Below are positions 53,352 through 61,433 of a stretch of DNA of 64,000 nucleotides, piece after piece. The number at the start of each line of letters is the position of its first letter. Positions within the stretch are counted from its first letter, which is position 1. Below the pieces are notes generated by a model. The model saw only the letters and a program-made list of their open reading frames with translations. It was not told the origin of the DNA and ran no database searches. The translations under genes and the position numbers were made by a program. Source of the stretch: Pseudomonas nitroreducens (GTDB taxonomy: Bacteria; Pseudomonadota; Gammaproteobacteria; Pseudomonadales; Pseudomonadaceae); NCBI RefSeq assembly GCF_014204515.1, contig NZ_JACHLI010000020.1, forward strand, positions 68,031 to 132,030. Reading direction: 5' to 3'.

Positions 53352-55259
53352 ATGCGCACTCTCGGACGCGTCCTAATTGCAGTCCTGCTGCTGCTTTTGC
53401 TCGTCGGCGGCGTGATCGCCTGGTACACCGCGCATCCCAACCTCCCCGAGTACACCAAACCGGAGAAGATGATCCATCTCGACCAATGGTCCAAGGCGGA
53501 TCGCGAGCTGTACTACTACACGCCCCAGGGCACCCAGGTAAAAGGCCTGCGCTACGACTGGTTCACCCACCTGGAACAGCCCTTCTCCAAGGACAGGTTC
53601 GCCACCCCGGAAAACCTCGCGCGTTTCGGCTTCCTCATCGAGCCCGAGCAGATCGGCCGCGACGCCGATGACACCCTCGCCGCCACCGCGACCAACCCCG
53701 GCAACCTGCCGGTGGGCTTTGCCCGCCACCAGGACGGCGAGACCGGCGCCTGGTACCTGGACATCACCTGCTCCGCCTGCCACACCGGCGAGCTGCGCTA
53801 CAAGGGCACCGCCGTGCGCATCGACGGCGGCGCGGCCATGCACTCCATCGCTTCCACCGTGCCGACCCTGCGCGGCGGCGCCTTCGGCCAGGCGCTGGGC
53901 GCCAGCCTCGCCTCTACCTACTACGTGCCGTGGAAGTTCGACCGCTTCGCCAAGGGCGTGCTGGGCGACCGCTATCCCAAGGGCAAGGCCGCGCTCAAGC
54001 GCGACGTGCGCAACGTGATCGGCACCCTGGTCGGCACCGCCTGGAACGACACCCACCGCGGCCTCTACCCGACCCTGGAAGGCCCCGGCCGCGCCGATGC
54101 CTTCGGGCGCATCGCCAACGGCGTGTTCGGCGATGGCATCGACGCCTCCAACTACCGCGTCGCCAACGCCCCCGTGAACTACCCGCAGCTGTGGGACATC
54201 TGGAAATTCGACTGGGTGCAGTGGAACGGCTCGGCCATGCAACCCATGGCGCGCAACATCGGCGAAGCCCTCGGCGTCGGCGCCACCCTGCGCATGTTCG
54301 AGAGCGACGGCAAACCGGTGATGGGCGATGAGCGCTACGCCTCCAGCGTGCGCCTGCGCGACCTCTACACCCTGGAAGAAGCCCTCAAGCAGCTCAAGCC
54401 GCCGGCCTGGCCGAAGGAAGTCTTCGGCGAGATCGACCTGAAGAAGGCTTCCCAGGGCCGCGCCCTGTTCCAGGCCAACTGCGTCTACTGCCACGGCCCC
54501 CACGTGAAGGAGCCCGGCGCCAAGGACTACATCGCCCCGGCTCGCGTGCCCGAATGGCGCATGAAAATGGTCCCCACCAGCGAGATCGGCACCGACCCCA
54601 CCACTGCCGACAACATTGCCGACCACACCTTCGACGTGCGCTCGCTGAAGTGGAACCTCGAAGAACTGAAGCACATGAACGTGCGCCTCTACCCCGAGAG
54701 CGACAAGCCGCTGGACCTGTCGAAGATCTCCGCCGCCAAGGGCCTGGCCTACGTCACCGCGTTCGTCGAGCAGCGCGGCTACCGCGACGCCCACATCAGC
54801 CCCGAGCAGCAGAAGGCAATGAACGGCTACGGCCTCGACATCGGCGTGCGCGAGCTGCGCGCCTACAAGGCCCGTCCGCTGGACGGCATCTGGGCCACTC
54901 CGCCGTTCCTGCACAACGGCTCGGTGCCCAACCTGCTCCAGATGCTCTCGCCGGTGGCCGAGCGCGACAGCCAGTTCTGGGTCGGCAGCTTCGAGTACGA
55001 CCCCAAATTCGCCGGCTACCGTAGCGAGCGCTTCCCCGGCGGCTTCCTCTACAAGACCAGCGTCACCGGCAACAGCAACCGCGGCCACGAATTCCGCGAC
55101 GGCTGCCGCCAGGACGGCGTGATCGGCCGCGCCCTGTCGCCGGAAGAACGCTGGGCGCTGGTGGAATACCTCAAGGTGCTGGGCAATCCCGAATACGAAA
55201 ATCAGCTCGACCCGAACGTCCCAACCCAACCGTGGACGCCGGGGCCGAAGTGCGAGTGA
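53352..55259 (+). CDS. RoxA-like di-heme cytochrome c
   Basis: The product (635 aa) has an N-terminal membrane/signal segment (MRTLGRVLIAVLLLLLLVGG) and two c-type heme sites, CSACH at 140-144 and CVYCH at 377-381. IWATPPFLHNGSVPNLLQML near the C-terminus is common to di-heme peroxidases and the rubber oxygenase RoxA/MauG group. Size, order of hemes and LYPTLEGPGRADAFGR support the RoxA-like branch over the half-sized CcpA peroxidases. It acts in the periplasm. Substrate is not deducible; true RoxA oxidises polyisoprene. A catalase-related gene follows after a repeat array. AAGGAAG precedes the start. Confidence 0.78.
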   Translation: MRTLGRVLIAVLLLLLLVGGVIAWYTAHPNLPEYTKPEKMIHLDQWSKADRELYYYTPQGTQVKGLRYDWFTHLEQPFSKDRFATPENLARFGFLIEPEQIGRDADDTLAATATNPGNLPVGFARHQDGETGAWYLDITCSACHTGELRYKGTAVRIDGGAAMHSIASTVPTLRGGAFGQALGASLASTYYVPWKFDRFAKGVLGDRYPKGKAALKRDVRNVIGTLVGTAWNDTHRGLYPTLEGPGRADAFGRIANGVFGDGIDASNYRVANAPVNYPQLWDIWKFDWVQWNGSAMQPMARNIGEALGVGATLRMFESDGKPVMGDERYASSVRLRDLYTLEEALKQLKPPAWPKEVFGEIDLKKASQGRALFQANCVYCHGPHVKEPGAKDYIAPARVPEWRMKMVPTSEIGTDPTTADNIADHTFDVRSLKWNLEELKHMNVRLYPESDKPLDLSKISAAKGLAYVTAFVEQRGYRDAHISPEQQKAMNGYGLDIGVRELRAYKARPLDGIWATPPFLHNGSVPNLLQMLSPVAERDSQFWVGSFEYDPKFAGYRSERFPGGFLYKTSVTGNSNRGHEFRDGCRQDGVIGRALSPEERWALVEYLKVLGNPEYENQLDPNVPTQPWTPGPKCE

Positions 55260-55290
55260 TGCTCTGGGGCAGGCCGGCTTTTCGCTTTTC

Positions 55291-55368
55291 GTAGGAGCGA
55301 GCTTGCTCGCGAACAGATTCCCCGGCAGCTCCAGCGCTGGGCGGGTTCGCGAGCAAGCTCGCTCCTAC
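55291..55368. repeat. Palindromic repeat, family E
   Basis: GTAGGAGCGAGCTTGCTCGC faces its reverse complement over a GC-rich centre; this type is very common in Pseudomonas genomes. Confidence 0.9.
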
Positions 55369-55380
55369 AGGTGCCCCACG

Positions 55381-55669
55381 CTCCGCAGCACCGCCTGAAC
55401 ACCGATCCGCCCCCTCTCCCTCCGGGAGAGGGCTGGGGTGAGGGCCAACCCCCGCTCCGCAGCACCACCGAAACACCGAACCATCCCCTCTCCCTCCGGG
55501 AGAGGGCTGGGGTGAGGGCCAGTCCCCGCTCCGAAGCACCACCGAACTACCGATCCGCCTCCTCTCCCGCCGGGAGAATGCTGGGGTGAGGGCCAGCCCC
55601 CGCTCCGAGGCACCACCGAAACGCCGAACCAGTTCCCTCTCCCTTCAGGGAGAGGGCTAGGGAGAGGGA
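55381..55669. repeat. Tandem array of a 74-bp unit containing a family C hairpin
   Basis: Units begin at 55381, 55455, 55529 and 55603, an exact 74-bp period. Each contains CTCCGMRGCACC, a CGAAC/CGATC spacer, the hairpin CTCTCCCTCCGGGAGAG and GCTGGGGTGAGGGCC. The fourth unit ends in a different C-type hairpin. Confidence 0.92.
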
Positions 55670-55759
55670 AACGCCCCGCACCAGGCCCACCCCGCTACAC
55701 CCGCACGGGCCAGGGAACGGAATCCCCTCCATAAAAAGAACACCAAAGGACCCTGTGCC

Positions 55760-56914
55760 ATGCGCTCCCTGCTCACCCGAATCTGGCTCTTCCTCGGCAA
55801 ATGGCTCGGCCGTCTGCTGCTCGCCGTCGCCGCCATCGGCCTGCTCAGCTGGGGCCTCGGCAGCCTCTACTACGCCTGGAAATTCTCCGGCCCGGTCTCC
55901 GCCCAGGAAGAAATCCCGCCGGGCGAAGCCCAGCTCACCCAGGCCATCATCGAAGACGCCGTACGCATCGTCGAACAGCACCGCGACAACACCCGCGTCC
56001 TGCGTGACGCCCACGCCAAGGCCCACGGCTGCGTGAAGGCTGAAGTCACCGTGGCCAGCGACCTCGCCCCCGGCCTGCGCCAGGGCGTGTTCGCCGAACC
56101 GGGCCACAAATGGGACGCCATGGTCCGCTTCTCCAACGGCAACGCCTATCCGCAGTTCGACAGCGCCCGCGACGCCCGCGGCATGGCCATCAAGCTGCTC
56201 GACGTCCCCGGCGCCAAGCTGATGCCCGGCAAGGGCCACGACAGCGAGCAGGACTTCGTCATGTTCAACCACCCGGTGTTCTTCGTCCGCGACGTCGCCG
56301 AATACCGGCAGAACTTCGCCGCCCAGGCCAGCGGCCAGAAGGTCGCCGCCTTCTTCCCCAGCTGGAAACCCAGCACCTGGGAAATCCGCCACCTGATCAT
56401 CGCCCTGCAGACCCTAGCCCCCGCCCCGGACAGCCCCCTGCAGGCCGGCTACAACGGCATCGCCCCGTACAAGCTGGGTGAGGAAAACAACATCAAGTAC
56501 CGCGTCATCCCGCTGAGCGAAGGCTGCCCGGCCTACCAGCTACCCAAGCTCAACGAGAAACTGCCCAACTTCCTGCGCACCGCGATGTACCAGCAACTCT
56601 CGGTCGACCGCATCCCCGCCTGCTTCGCCCTGCAAGTGCAGAAACAGGACCCGAGCAAGTTCATGCCCATCGAAGACGTCAGCGTCGAATGGAGCGAGAA
56701 GGATTCACCCTTCCAGACCGTCGCCACCGTCAGCATCCCACCCCAGGACTTCGACAGCCGCGAACAGAACCTCGCCTGCGACAACCTCTCCTACAATCCC
56801 TGGCATGCCCTCCCCGAGCACCGGCCGATTGGCGGCATCAACCGGCTGAGGAAGGCGGTTTATGAGGCAGTCAGTGTTTATCGGCATGAGCGCAATGGGG
56901 TAGGCGGGGAATGA
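55760..56914 (+). CDS. Catalase-related heme protein (y4iL-like), membrane-anchored
   Basis: The product (384 aa) has an N-terminal membrane anchor (about 15-40). The catalase-like fold follows: a distal-His region RDAHAKAHGCVKAEVTV, RFSNGNAYPQFDSARDARGMAIKL and NHPVFFVRDVAEY. The C-terminal helices and the usual proximal-Tyr motif of true catalases are not recognisable, so catalase activity is doubtful; relatives are annotated as catalase-like or y4iL-like. The ribosome-binding site is AAGGA. It lies after the RoxA-like gene, a pairing that suggests a shared periplasmic oxidative role (inference). Confidence 0.8.
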   Translation: MRSLLTRIWLFLGKWLGRLLLAVAAIGLLSWGLGSLYYAWKFSGPVSAQEEIPPGEAQLTQAIIEDAVRIVEQHRDNTRVLRDAHAKAHGCVKAEVTVASDLAPGLRQGVFAEPGHKWDAMVRFSNGNAYPQFDSARDARGMAIKLLDVPGAKLMPGKGHDSEQDFVMFNHPVFFVRDVAEYRQNFAAQASGQKVAAFFPSWKPSTWEIRHLIIALQTLAPAPDSPLQAGYNGIAPYKLGEENNIKYRVIPLSEGCPAYQLPKLNEKLPNFLRTAMYQQLSVDRIPACFALQVQKQDPSKFMPIEDVSVEWSEKDSPFQTVATVSIPPQDFDSREQNLACDNLSYNPWHALPEHRPIGGINRLRKAVYEAVSVYRHERNGVGGE

Positions 56915-56954
56915 CCCGCCCCTCACGACCAGCACACTGAACGGACTCAACCGA

Positions 56955-57293
56955 ATGAAGACTCCACTGCGCACCCACGAAAAGCTCCTGCGCAAAGGTG
57001 CTGCCAATCTGCAGCGCGGCATCGAAACCGTCGGCGGCCATCTTTACCTCACCAACCAGCGCCTGGTGTTCGAAGCCCACGCCGTCAACTTCCAGTCCAA
57101 GCCCAGCGAAATAGAGTTGAGCGATATCCGCTACACCGCCAAGGCCTGGACCAGGTTTCTGGGCATGATCCCGCTCTTCCCCAATTCGCTATCGGTCCAT
57201 ACGCAACAGAGCGATCCCTTCAGCTTCGTGCTGTTCGGCAGGAAGCAGTGGGCCGTAGCAATCGACCAGGCAATGAACGGACGGCTGGGCTGA
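56955..57293 (+). CDS. Small GRAM/PH-like domain protein
   Basis: The product (112 aa) has the pattern of GRAM domains: GGHLYLTNQRLVFEAHAVNFQ (about 27-47) followed by SEIELSDIRYT and a final helix KQWAVAIDQAMNGRL. There is no signal peptide or membrane helix. It begins 41 bp after the catalase-like gene. GRAM/PH-like domains bind lipids or proteins in eukaryotes; the bacterial role is not known. Confidence 0.7.
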   Translation: MKTPLRTHEKLLRKGAANLQRGIETVGGHLYLTNQRLVFEAHAVNFQSKPSEIELSDIRYTAKAWTRFLGMIPLFPNSLSVHTQQSDPFSFVLFGRKQWAVAIDQAMNGRLG

Positions 57294-57345
57294 CCGCGCC
57301 CCTTCACCCACCTTGCAAATCCGTATCCTGAAGACAAGGACGATC

Positions 57346-58194
57346 ATGAAGTACCGCACCACCCTCCTCGCACTGTTCATCACAGCGGCAGGCACCGGCT
57401 GCACCCAGGAGGAAATGCGTCAGTTCCAGGAAGGGCTGGACGCCCATATGCTGGAAATGAGCGCGCAGGACTACGTTGTCGTCCTGCAGCCCGCCCAGGC
57501 CCTCAAGGTCTGTGAAGAGCGCCTGCCGCAAGTGGCCGTCAACTGCGTAGTCGACGGCAAGCTGATCGGCCCGCCGGCCAAGCGTCTCCCCTTCGGCGTC
57601 ATGAATGAAAAACTGACCTTCCAGGAACGCGGCGCCCACGCACAGATCGGTAACGTGCTGGTACTGACGACACAGACCACACTGAATGGCTTCAAGTACT
57701 TCAGCGCCACCGGCTACTCCACCCTCAGCACCAACCCGGAGCAGAAGGAGTTCGAGCGTTTCATCGGCACACTCTGGACCAACGCCTCGGTGCCGATGAA
57801 CATCCATCGCCGCGACGATCAGGTGGCGACCAGTTTCCTCTACCGCAATGACGCCAACGCTCCACAGATCAACGCCGAACTGCACCGCCAGGCCGAGCTG
57901 GCAGCCCGCAACGCCCAGCTGCAGGCAGACCAACAGGCCTATGACAACTCCGTCGAAGGCCGCGCCGAGGCCCAGCGCAATGCCATCCTGGCCTGCCAGG
58001 AGGAAATCGACGACGCCCGCGCGGATATCGCGGAAGACGACCGCGTCGCCAGAGTCTCCGGCGTCCGCAACCTCAGCGTCCGCCACGAAGCAGGTCTTCG
58101 CATCGTGCGCTGCCAGGACGATATGAAGGCGTACTGGAAGGCCTACAAGCAACTGGGTGGCAAGGAGCGGACGATGGCGGAGTTGTTGAAGTAA
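57346..58194 (+). CDS. Putative lipoprotein of unknown function
   Basis: The product (282 aa) starts MKYRTTLLALFITAAGTGC, a signal peptide with a lipobox-like Cys19 (the residue at -3 is atypical). The body holds a mixed domain (about 30-165) and a helical, coiled-coil-prone segment rich in Glu/Gln/Ala (AELHRQAELAARNAQLQADQQAYDNS, about 185-210). Four or more Cys occur in the C-terminal half. AAGGA precedes the ATG; an ATG-less extension upstream is ignored. I do not recognise a family. Confidence 0.7.
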   Translation: MKYRTTLLALFITAAGTGCTQEEMRQFQEGLDAHMLEMSAQDYVVVLQPAQALKVCEERLPQVAVNCVVDGKLIGPPAKRLPFGVMNEKLTFQERGAHAQIGNVLVLTTQTTLNGFKYFSATGYSTLSTNPEQKEFERFIGTLWTNASVPMNIHRRDDQVATSFLYRNDANAPQINAELHRQAELAARNAQLQADQQAYDNSVEGRAEAQRNAILACQEEIDDARADIAEDDRVARVSGVRNLSVRHEAGLRIVRCQDDMKAYWKAYKQLGGKERTMAELLK

Positions 58195-58218
58195 CTCTGG
58201 GGGCGGCCTGCTATCCCG

Positions 58219-58509
58219 ATGCGGTTCCGTCGCCATGCCGATTGGCGGTGGAACGGACTGCAAATTCGAAGAACACCGGCCATGCGCCTGGCGGGCGATC
58301 CGATTCGCCAGGAACGACTGCTGGCTGAGGACGGCCTGGAACTCGATTACGTGGTGCTGAGCGAGTCCGCCGTGCACCAGGCGCTGGTGCTGAATTGGCA
58401 GGATGATCCTTGGGCGCGCTTCGGCGATCTGCCACGCGTGCTCGGCGGGCGCTCGCCGATCGCCGGGCGCACCGGCTGGCGCGGCTGGGCGAAGCGGTTG
58501 CGGACGTAG
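58219..58509 (+). CDS. Short hypothetical protein, possibly a fragment
   Basis: The open frame (96 aa) contains a plausible acidic, hydrophobic core (LLAEDGLELDYVVLSESAVHQALVLNWQDDPWARFGDLPR). It may start at an internal ATG (58282) giving 75 residues. There is no convincing ribosome-binding site, and the C-terminus is basic. It may be a remnant or a real small protein; I assign no function. Confidence 0.35.
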   Translation: MRFRRHADWRWNGLQIRRTPAMRLAGDPIRQERLLAEDGLELDYVVLSESAVHQALVLNWQDDPWARFGDLPRVLGGRSPIAGRTGWRGWAKRLRT

Positions 58510-58584
58510 GGCGCATAACGCGGCACGCGTTATCCGCCGTTAGGCTGTGGCGGCGGATAAGCGCTTCGCGGTTATTCGCCCTAC
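58506..58584. repeat. Palindromic repeat, family B
   Basis: A full copy with a diverged right arm overlaps the end of the short frame before it. Confidence 0.85.
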
Positions 58585-58607
58585 GGGCTCACCGGGAAAT
58601 GCCGTTC

Positions 58608-58689
58608 GTAGGATGGCGTGGAGCGCAGCGATACCCATCAATGTCTACCCACTGACAGCATGGGTATCGCTGCGCTCCACCCATCCTAC
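58608..58689. repeat. Palindromic repeat, family D
   Basis: A full, well-preserved two-armed copy. Confidence 0.9.
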
Positions 58690-58712
58690 TTGTGCGTCAC
58701 GCCGGGGTGGCG

Positions 58713-59270
58713 TCAGACGGTGCCGGCGAGCTTGAGAAGGGTCAGTACCAGCCCGCCGATGGTCATGAAGGACGCGAGCAGCGTGCCGAGGATCAGCGGG
58801 ACGACGGTGCCTGGGGAAACGTAGGGCGTTACTTCGAGCAGGAAGCCGGAGCGGATGTGCTGTGGGGTCAGGCAGGTGATCCGGTAGTCGCCGGGTTCGC
58901 TGCAGCGGAATTCCCCGAGAGGATTGCTGGCGTTGCCGCCTATGTCGCTGCGGCGCACGGTGAATACGTTGAAGCGGCTGTACGCCTCGTAGGGCATGGG
59001 CTTGCCGGTGGCGCAGACAGTAACGGCGAAATCGGCATTGAAGTGCGCGGTACCGGTGACGACGGTGAAGGGCGGGAAGACGATGTTGATCACGTAGCGC
59101 CCCGGCTGTGGCAGCGCCACCACTTCTCCTCGGGCGGGGTCGGCCCAGCGGTAGCAGAGGCCGGGCGCGATTACCCGACGCAGTCCGCCGATGCAGCGGA
59201 CCAGCAGGTAAACGCCGAGCAGCATCACCAGCGGGGCGCTCCATAGCAGGGTCGAGGGATCGAGGCTCAT
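58713..59270 (-). CDS. Hypothetical membrane protein
   Basis: The product (185 aa) has a hydrophobic helix at about 9-27 and another at about 158-182, with a soluble beta-rich domain between them that would face one side of the membrane. Three Cys and the phrase EFRCSEPGDYRITC stand out in the soluble domain. AGGACACCCGCC precedes the ATG at 59270. I recognise no family. It stands alone between repeats and an AT-rich promoter region. Confidence 0.65.
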   Translation of the reverse strand: MSLDPSTLLWSAPLVMLLGVYLLVRCIGGLRRVIAPGLCYRWADPARGEVVALPQPGRYVINIVFPPFTVVTGTAHFNADFAVTVCATGKPMPYEAYSRFNVFTVRRSDIGGNASNPLGEFRCSEPGDYRITCLTPQHIRSGFLLEVTPYVSPGTVVPLILGTLLASFMTIGGLVLTLLKLAGTV

Positions 59271-59479
59271 GGCGGGTGTCCTGCCTGGTTTTGGGTTCGC
59301 CAATTTGGCGGCGCTTTCGTCCACTCTGGCACATGCATCCGGCATGGCGAATAAAGGGTGGCGCGGCAGTCATGCAATCTGCCAAGGCGAAAAATGGCTG
59401 ATCTTGCAAGCTGCATGGCAGCAGCTCGACAATCTTTTACAAGTCATTGATAAGTATGACTTTATTATTTTGTAACATT

Positions 59480-59495
59480 TGGCACAACGGCTGCA
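59480..59495 (+). promoter_or_regulatory. Sigma-54 (-24/-12) promoter candidate
   Basis: TTTGGCAC-AACGG-CTGCA has 10 nt between GG and GC, 47 bp before the following gene. It is embedded in an unusually AT-rich stretch (59430-59480), where an upstream activator could bind. Confidence 0.55.
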
Positions 59496-59541
59496 GCAGC
59501 TCTCATCGAGGTTTCCACCCTCTCGCCACGGAGCAGCCAAG

Positions 59542-60459
59542 ATGATGACAACCACTGATGCCTACGCACCCACCGTCGTAGACACCACCGATCATTCGGG
59601 AGTGTCCTGGGCGGCGGTGTTCGCCGGGGCCGCCGGAGCGGCGGCGCTGTCCCTGATCCTGATCATCCTGGGCTTCGGCCTGGGCTTTTCCGCCGTGTCG
59701 CCCTGGTCGGGCGAAGGCGCGACGCTCAAGCAGCTGAGCGTTTCCACCATTATCTGGCTGATGGTCACGCAGATCCTCGCCTCCGGCCTGGGCGGCTACA
59801 TCGCCGGCCGGCTGCGGGCGCGCTGGGCGACCCTGCATGACGACGAGGTGTACTTCCGCGACACCGCCCACGGCTTCCTCGCCTGGGCACTGGCGACCCT
59901 GGTAACGGCGATGCTGGTGGTGGGTTCGGTGAGCAGCGTCATCGGCGGCGGCCTGCAGGCCGGTGCGTCGGCAGCGACCACGGCGGCCGTGGCAGCGGGC
60001 TCGAAGGCCGGCGCCAGCGCTTCGGAAGACGGCTCGGGCTACTTCATCGACATGCTGTTCCGCGACAACCGCCCGGTGGCGGTGAGCGATGACGCAGCCC
60101 ACGGCATCGCCACGCGCATCTTCGTGCGCAGCCTTGCCGAAGGCCAACTCAACGCGGACGACCGCACCTACCTCGCCCGCGTGGTGGCGCAACGTACCGA
60201 GATCAGCCAGGCGGAAGCCGAGCAGCGCATCGACCAGGTGTTCGCCGCCGCGCAACAGGCCAAGCTGAAAGCCCAGCAGGCAGCCGACACGGCGCGCAAG
60301 GTGGCTGCCGGCTCTGCCCTGTGGATGTTCATCGCCCTACTGTGCGGCGCGTTCTTCGCCAGCGTCCTGGCCATCCATGGCGGCCGTCGCCGCGACGCCG
60401 TGGTGCTGATGACCCGCACCACGCCGCATACCGCTCCCGTATCCCGTCCCGCCCACTGA
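59542..60459 (+). CDS. Hypothetical multi-pass membrane protein
   Basis: The product (305 aa) has four likely membrane helices (about 24-50, 72-95, 115-140 and 273-297) and a cytoplasmic or periplasmic helical segment rich in Ala/Gln (SQAEAEQRIDQVFAAAQQAKLKAQQAADTARK, about 230-262). GGAG lies 8-9 nt before the ATG at 59542, with a second ATG next to it. Similar proteins are annotated only as hypothetical. A 24-codon membrane peptide follows 13 bp downstream and a terminator ends the unit. Confidence 0.75.
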   Translation: MMTTTDAYAPTVVDTTDHSGVSWAAVFAGAAGAAALSLILIILGFGLGFSAVSPWSGEGATLKQLSVSTIIWLMVTQILASGLGGYIAGRLRARWATLHDDEVYFRDTAHGFLAWALATLVTAMLVVGSVSSVIGGGLQAGASAATTAAVAAGSKAGASASEDGSGYFIDMLFRDNRPVAVSDDAAHGIATRIFVRSLAEGQLNADDRTYLARVVAQRTEISQAEAEQRIDQVFAAAQQAKLKAQQAADTARKVAAGSALWMFIALLCGAFFASVLAIHGGRRRDAVVLMTRTTPHTAPVSRPAH

Positions 60460-60472
60460 CTGGAGGCCCACC

Positions 60473-60547
60473 ATGCGCTCGATTCTTCTGTACTTCCTCG
60501 GCGTTCCGATCCCGATCATCATCCTGCTGGCGCTGTTCTGGCACTGA
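60473..60547 (+). CDS. 24-residue hydrophobic membrane peptide
   Basis: MRSILLYFLGVPIPIIILLA is followed by LFWH and a stop. The start has a perfect TGGAGG ribosome-binding site 7 nt upstream. The peptide is one membrane helix with a basic N-terminus. It lies between the membrane protein gene and a strong terminator, so it is very likely transcribed with it. Confidence 0.7.
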   Translation: MRSILLYFLGVPIPIIILLALFWH

Positions 60548-60566
60548 GCCAGGCGCGCCGAAGACC

Positions 60567-60595
60567 AAAAAGCCGCCCTATGGGGCGGCTTTTTT
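60567..60595 (+). terminator. Rho-independent terminator
   Basis: AAAAAGCCGCCC/GGGCGGCTTTTTT forms a long GC stem with a small loop and T-run, 20 bp after the small peptide gene. Confidence 0.92.
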
Positions 60596-60624
60596 GCGTG
60601 TCCGCGGTGGCTCTCTCGAGGACT

Positions 60625-60650
60625 GTTCGCGAGCAAGCTCATCCCTGCAT
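60625..60650. repeat. Half-copy of palindromic repeat family E
   Basis: GTTCGCGAGCAAGCTC and a diverged end (ATCCCTGCAT) are present; the rest of 60596-60797 shows nothing recognisable. Confidence 0.6.
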
Positions 60651-60797
60651 GGATGAGCCAGATGTGGGGGCGATGTTGCCGGAGTTGACGGTCAGCCGCA
60701 GGAGCCAGGACGCTCCTGGCTGGGCCAGCCACTGGCAGCCGGCTATCATCGGACGGCCCTGCCAAGGGACCAATCATCTATCCGGCCAGGAGGGACC

Positions 60798-61385
60798 ATG
60801 GCCCGCGACACCCTGCTGCACGATTTCGCCACTTTGTTCGCCTACAACTGGTACCGCGACTTTCCCGTGGATGGCTTCAACCGCGAAATGGGAACGCGCT
60901 CGGACTGGAACATCCACACCGGCATCACCCTGCGCCGCGTCGCTGACCTGATGGGTTACTTCGCTCACTTCGAATCGTCCAACCGCACCGACTCGGTCAT
61001 CCGCGACGCCCGGCGCAACGCGGTGGCCTTCGCCGAGTGGGAATGGAAAAGCCCGGCCAGATCAGCCATCAACGAGCCGAAGAAGTTATCCGATGCTGCG
61101 AAAAAGGAAACGCCCAGGTTCTGCTTCCTGTTCAGCTATACCCCCCGCGGCACGCTGCAGAAATCTCTGGATTTTGTCGCTTCGCAGTGGAGCGCGGACA
61201 CACCGCTGCTGGTATCCCTCATTGAATACAGCGGCACTCGCCGCCGCGTCTTCCACGAGATGTCGCTGTACCGTCTGCGCAATGGCGTCTGGAAATGTCT
61301 GCGACGCCAGCCCGCGCTGTCCTGGCGCCTGCCTGGCACACGCTGGGAACTGGAGGAAAGCGCGCTGGAAGAGCAGTCTGCCTGA
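60798..61385 (+). CDS. Hypothetical protein
   Basis: The product (195 aa) has no signal peptide or membrane helix and is rich in Arg and Trp. A region DSVIRDARRNAVAFAEWEWKS (in part, about 65-86) could read as D...ExK, but the required core fold is not evident. GAGGGACC precedes the ATG. It stands alone, and its end faces the ppk2 stop 48 bp away. I do not recognise a family. Confidence 0.6.
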   Translation: MARDTLLHDFATLFAYNWYRDFPVDGFNREMGTRSDWNIHTGITLRRVADLMGYFAHFESSNRTDSVIRDARRNAVAFAEWEWKSPARSAINEPKKLSDAAKKETPRFCFLFSYTPRGTLQKSLDFVASQWSADTPLLVSLIEYSGTRRRVFHEMSLYRLRNGVWKCLRRQPALSWRLPGTRWELEESALEEQSA

Positions 61386-61433
61386 GCGGCAACAGACTGA
61401 CGCTCCCGCTCCTGCACGCGATGCGGCGACGGC

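Noticed and set aside
55381..55669. CRISPR array
   Set aside because: Units are directly adjacent with no unique spacers of constant length, and each unit is itself hairpin repeat DNA found elsewhere in the window.
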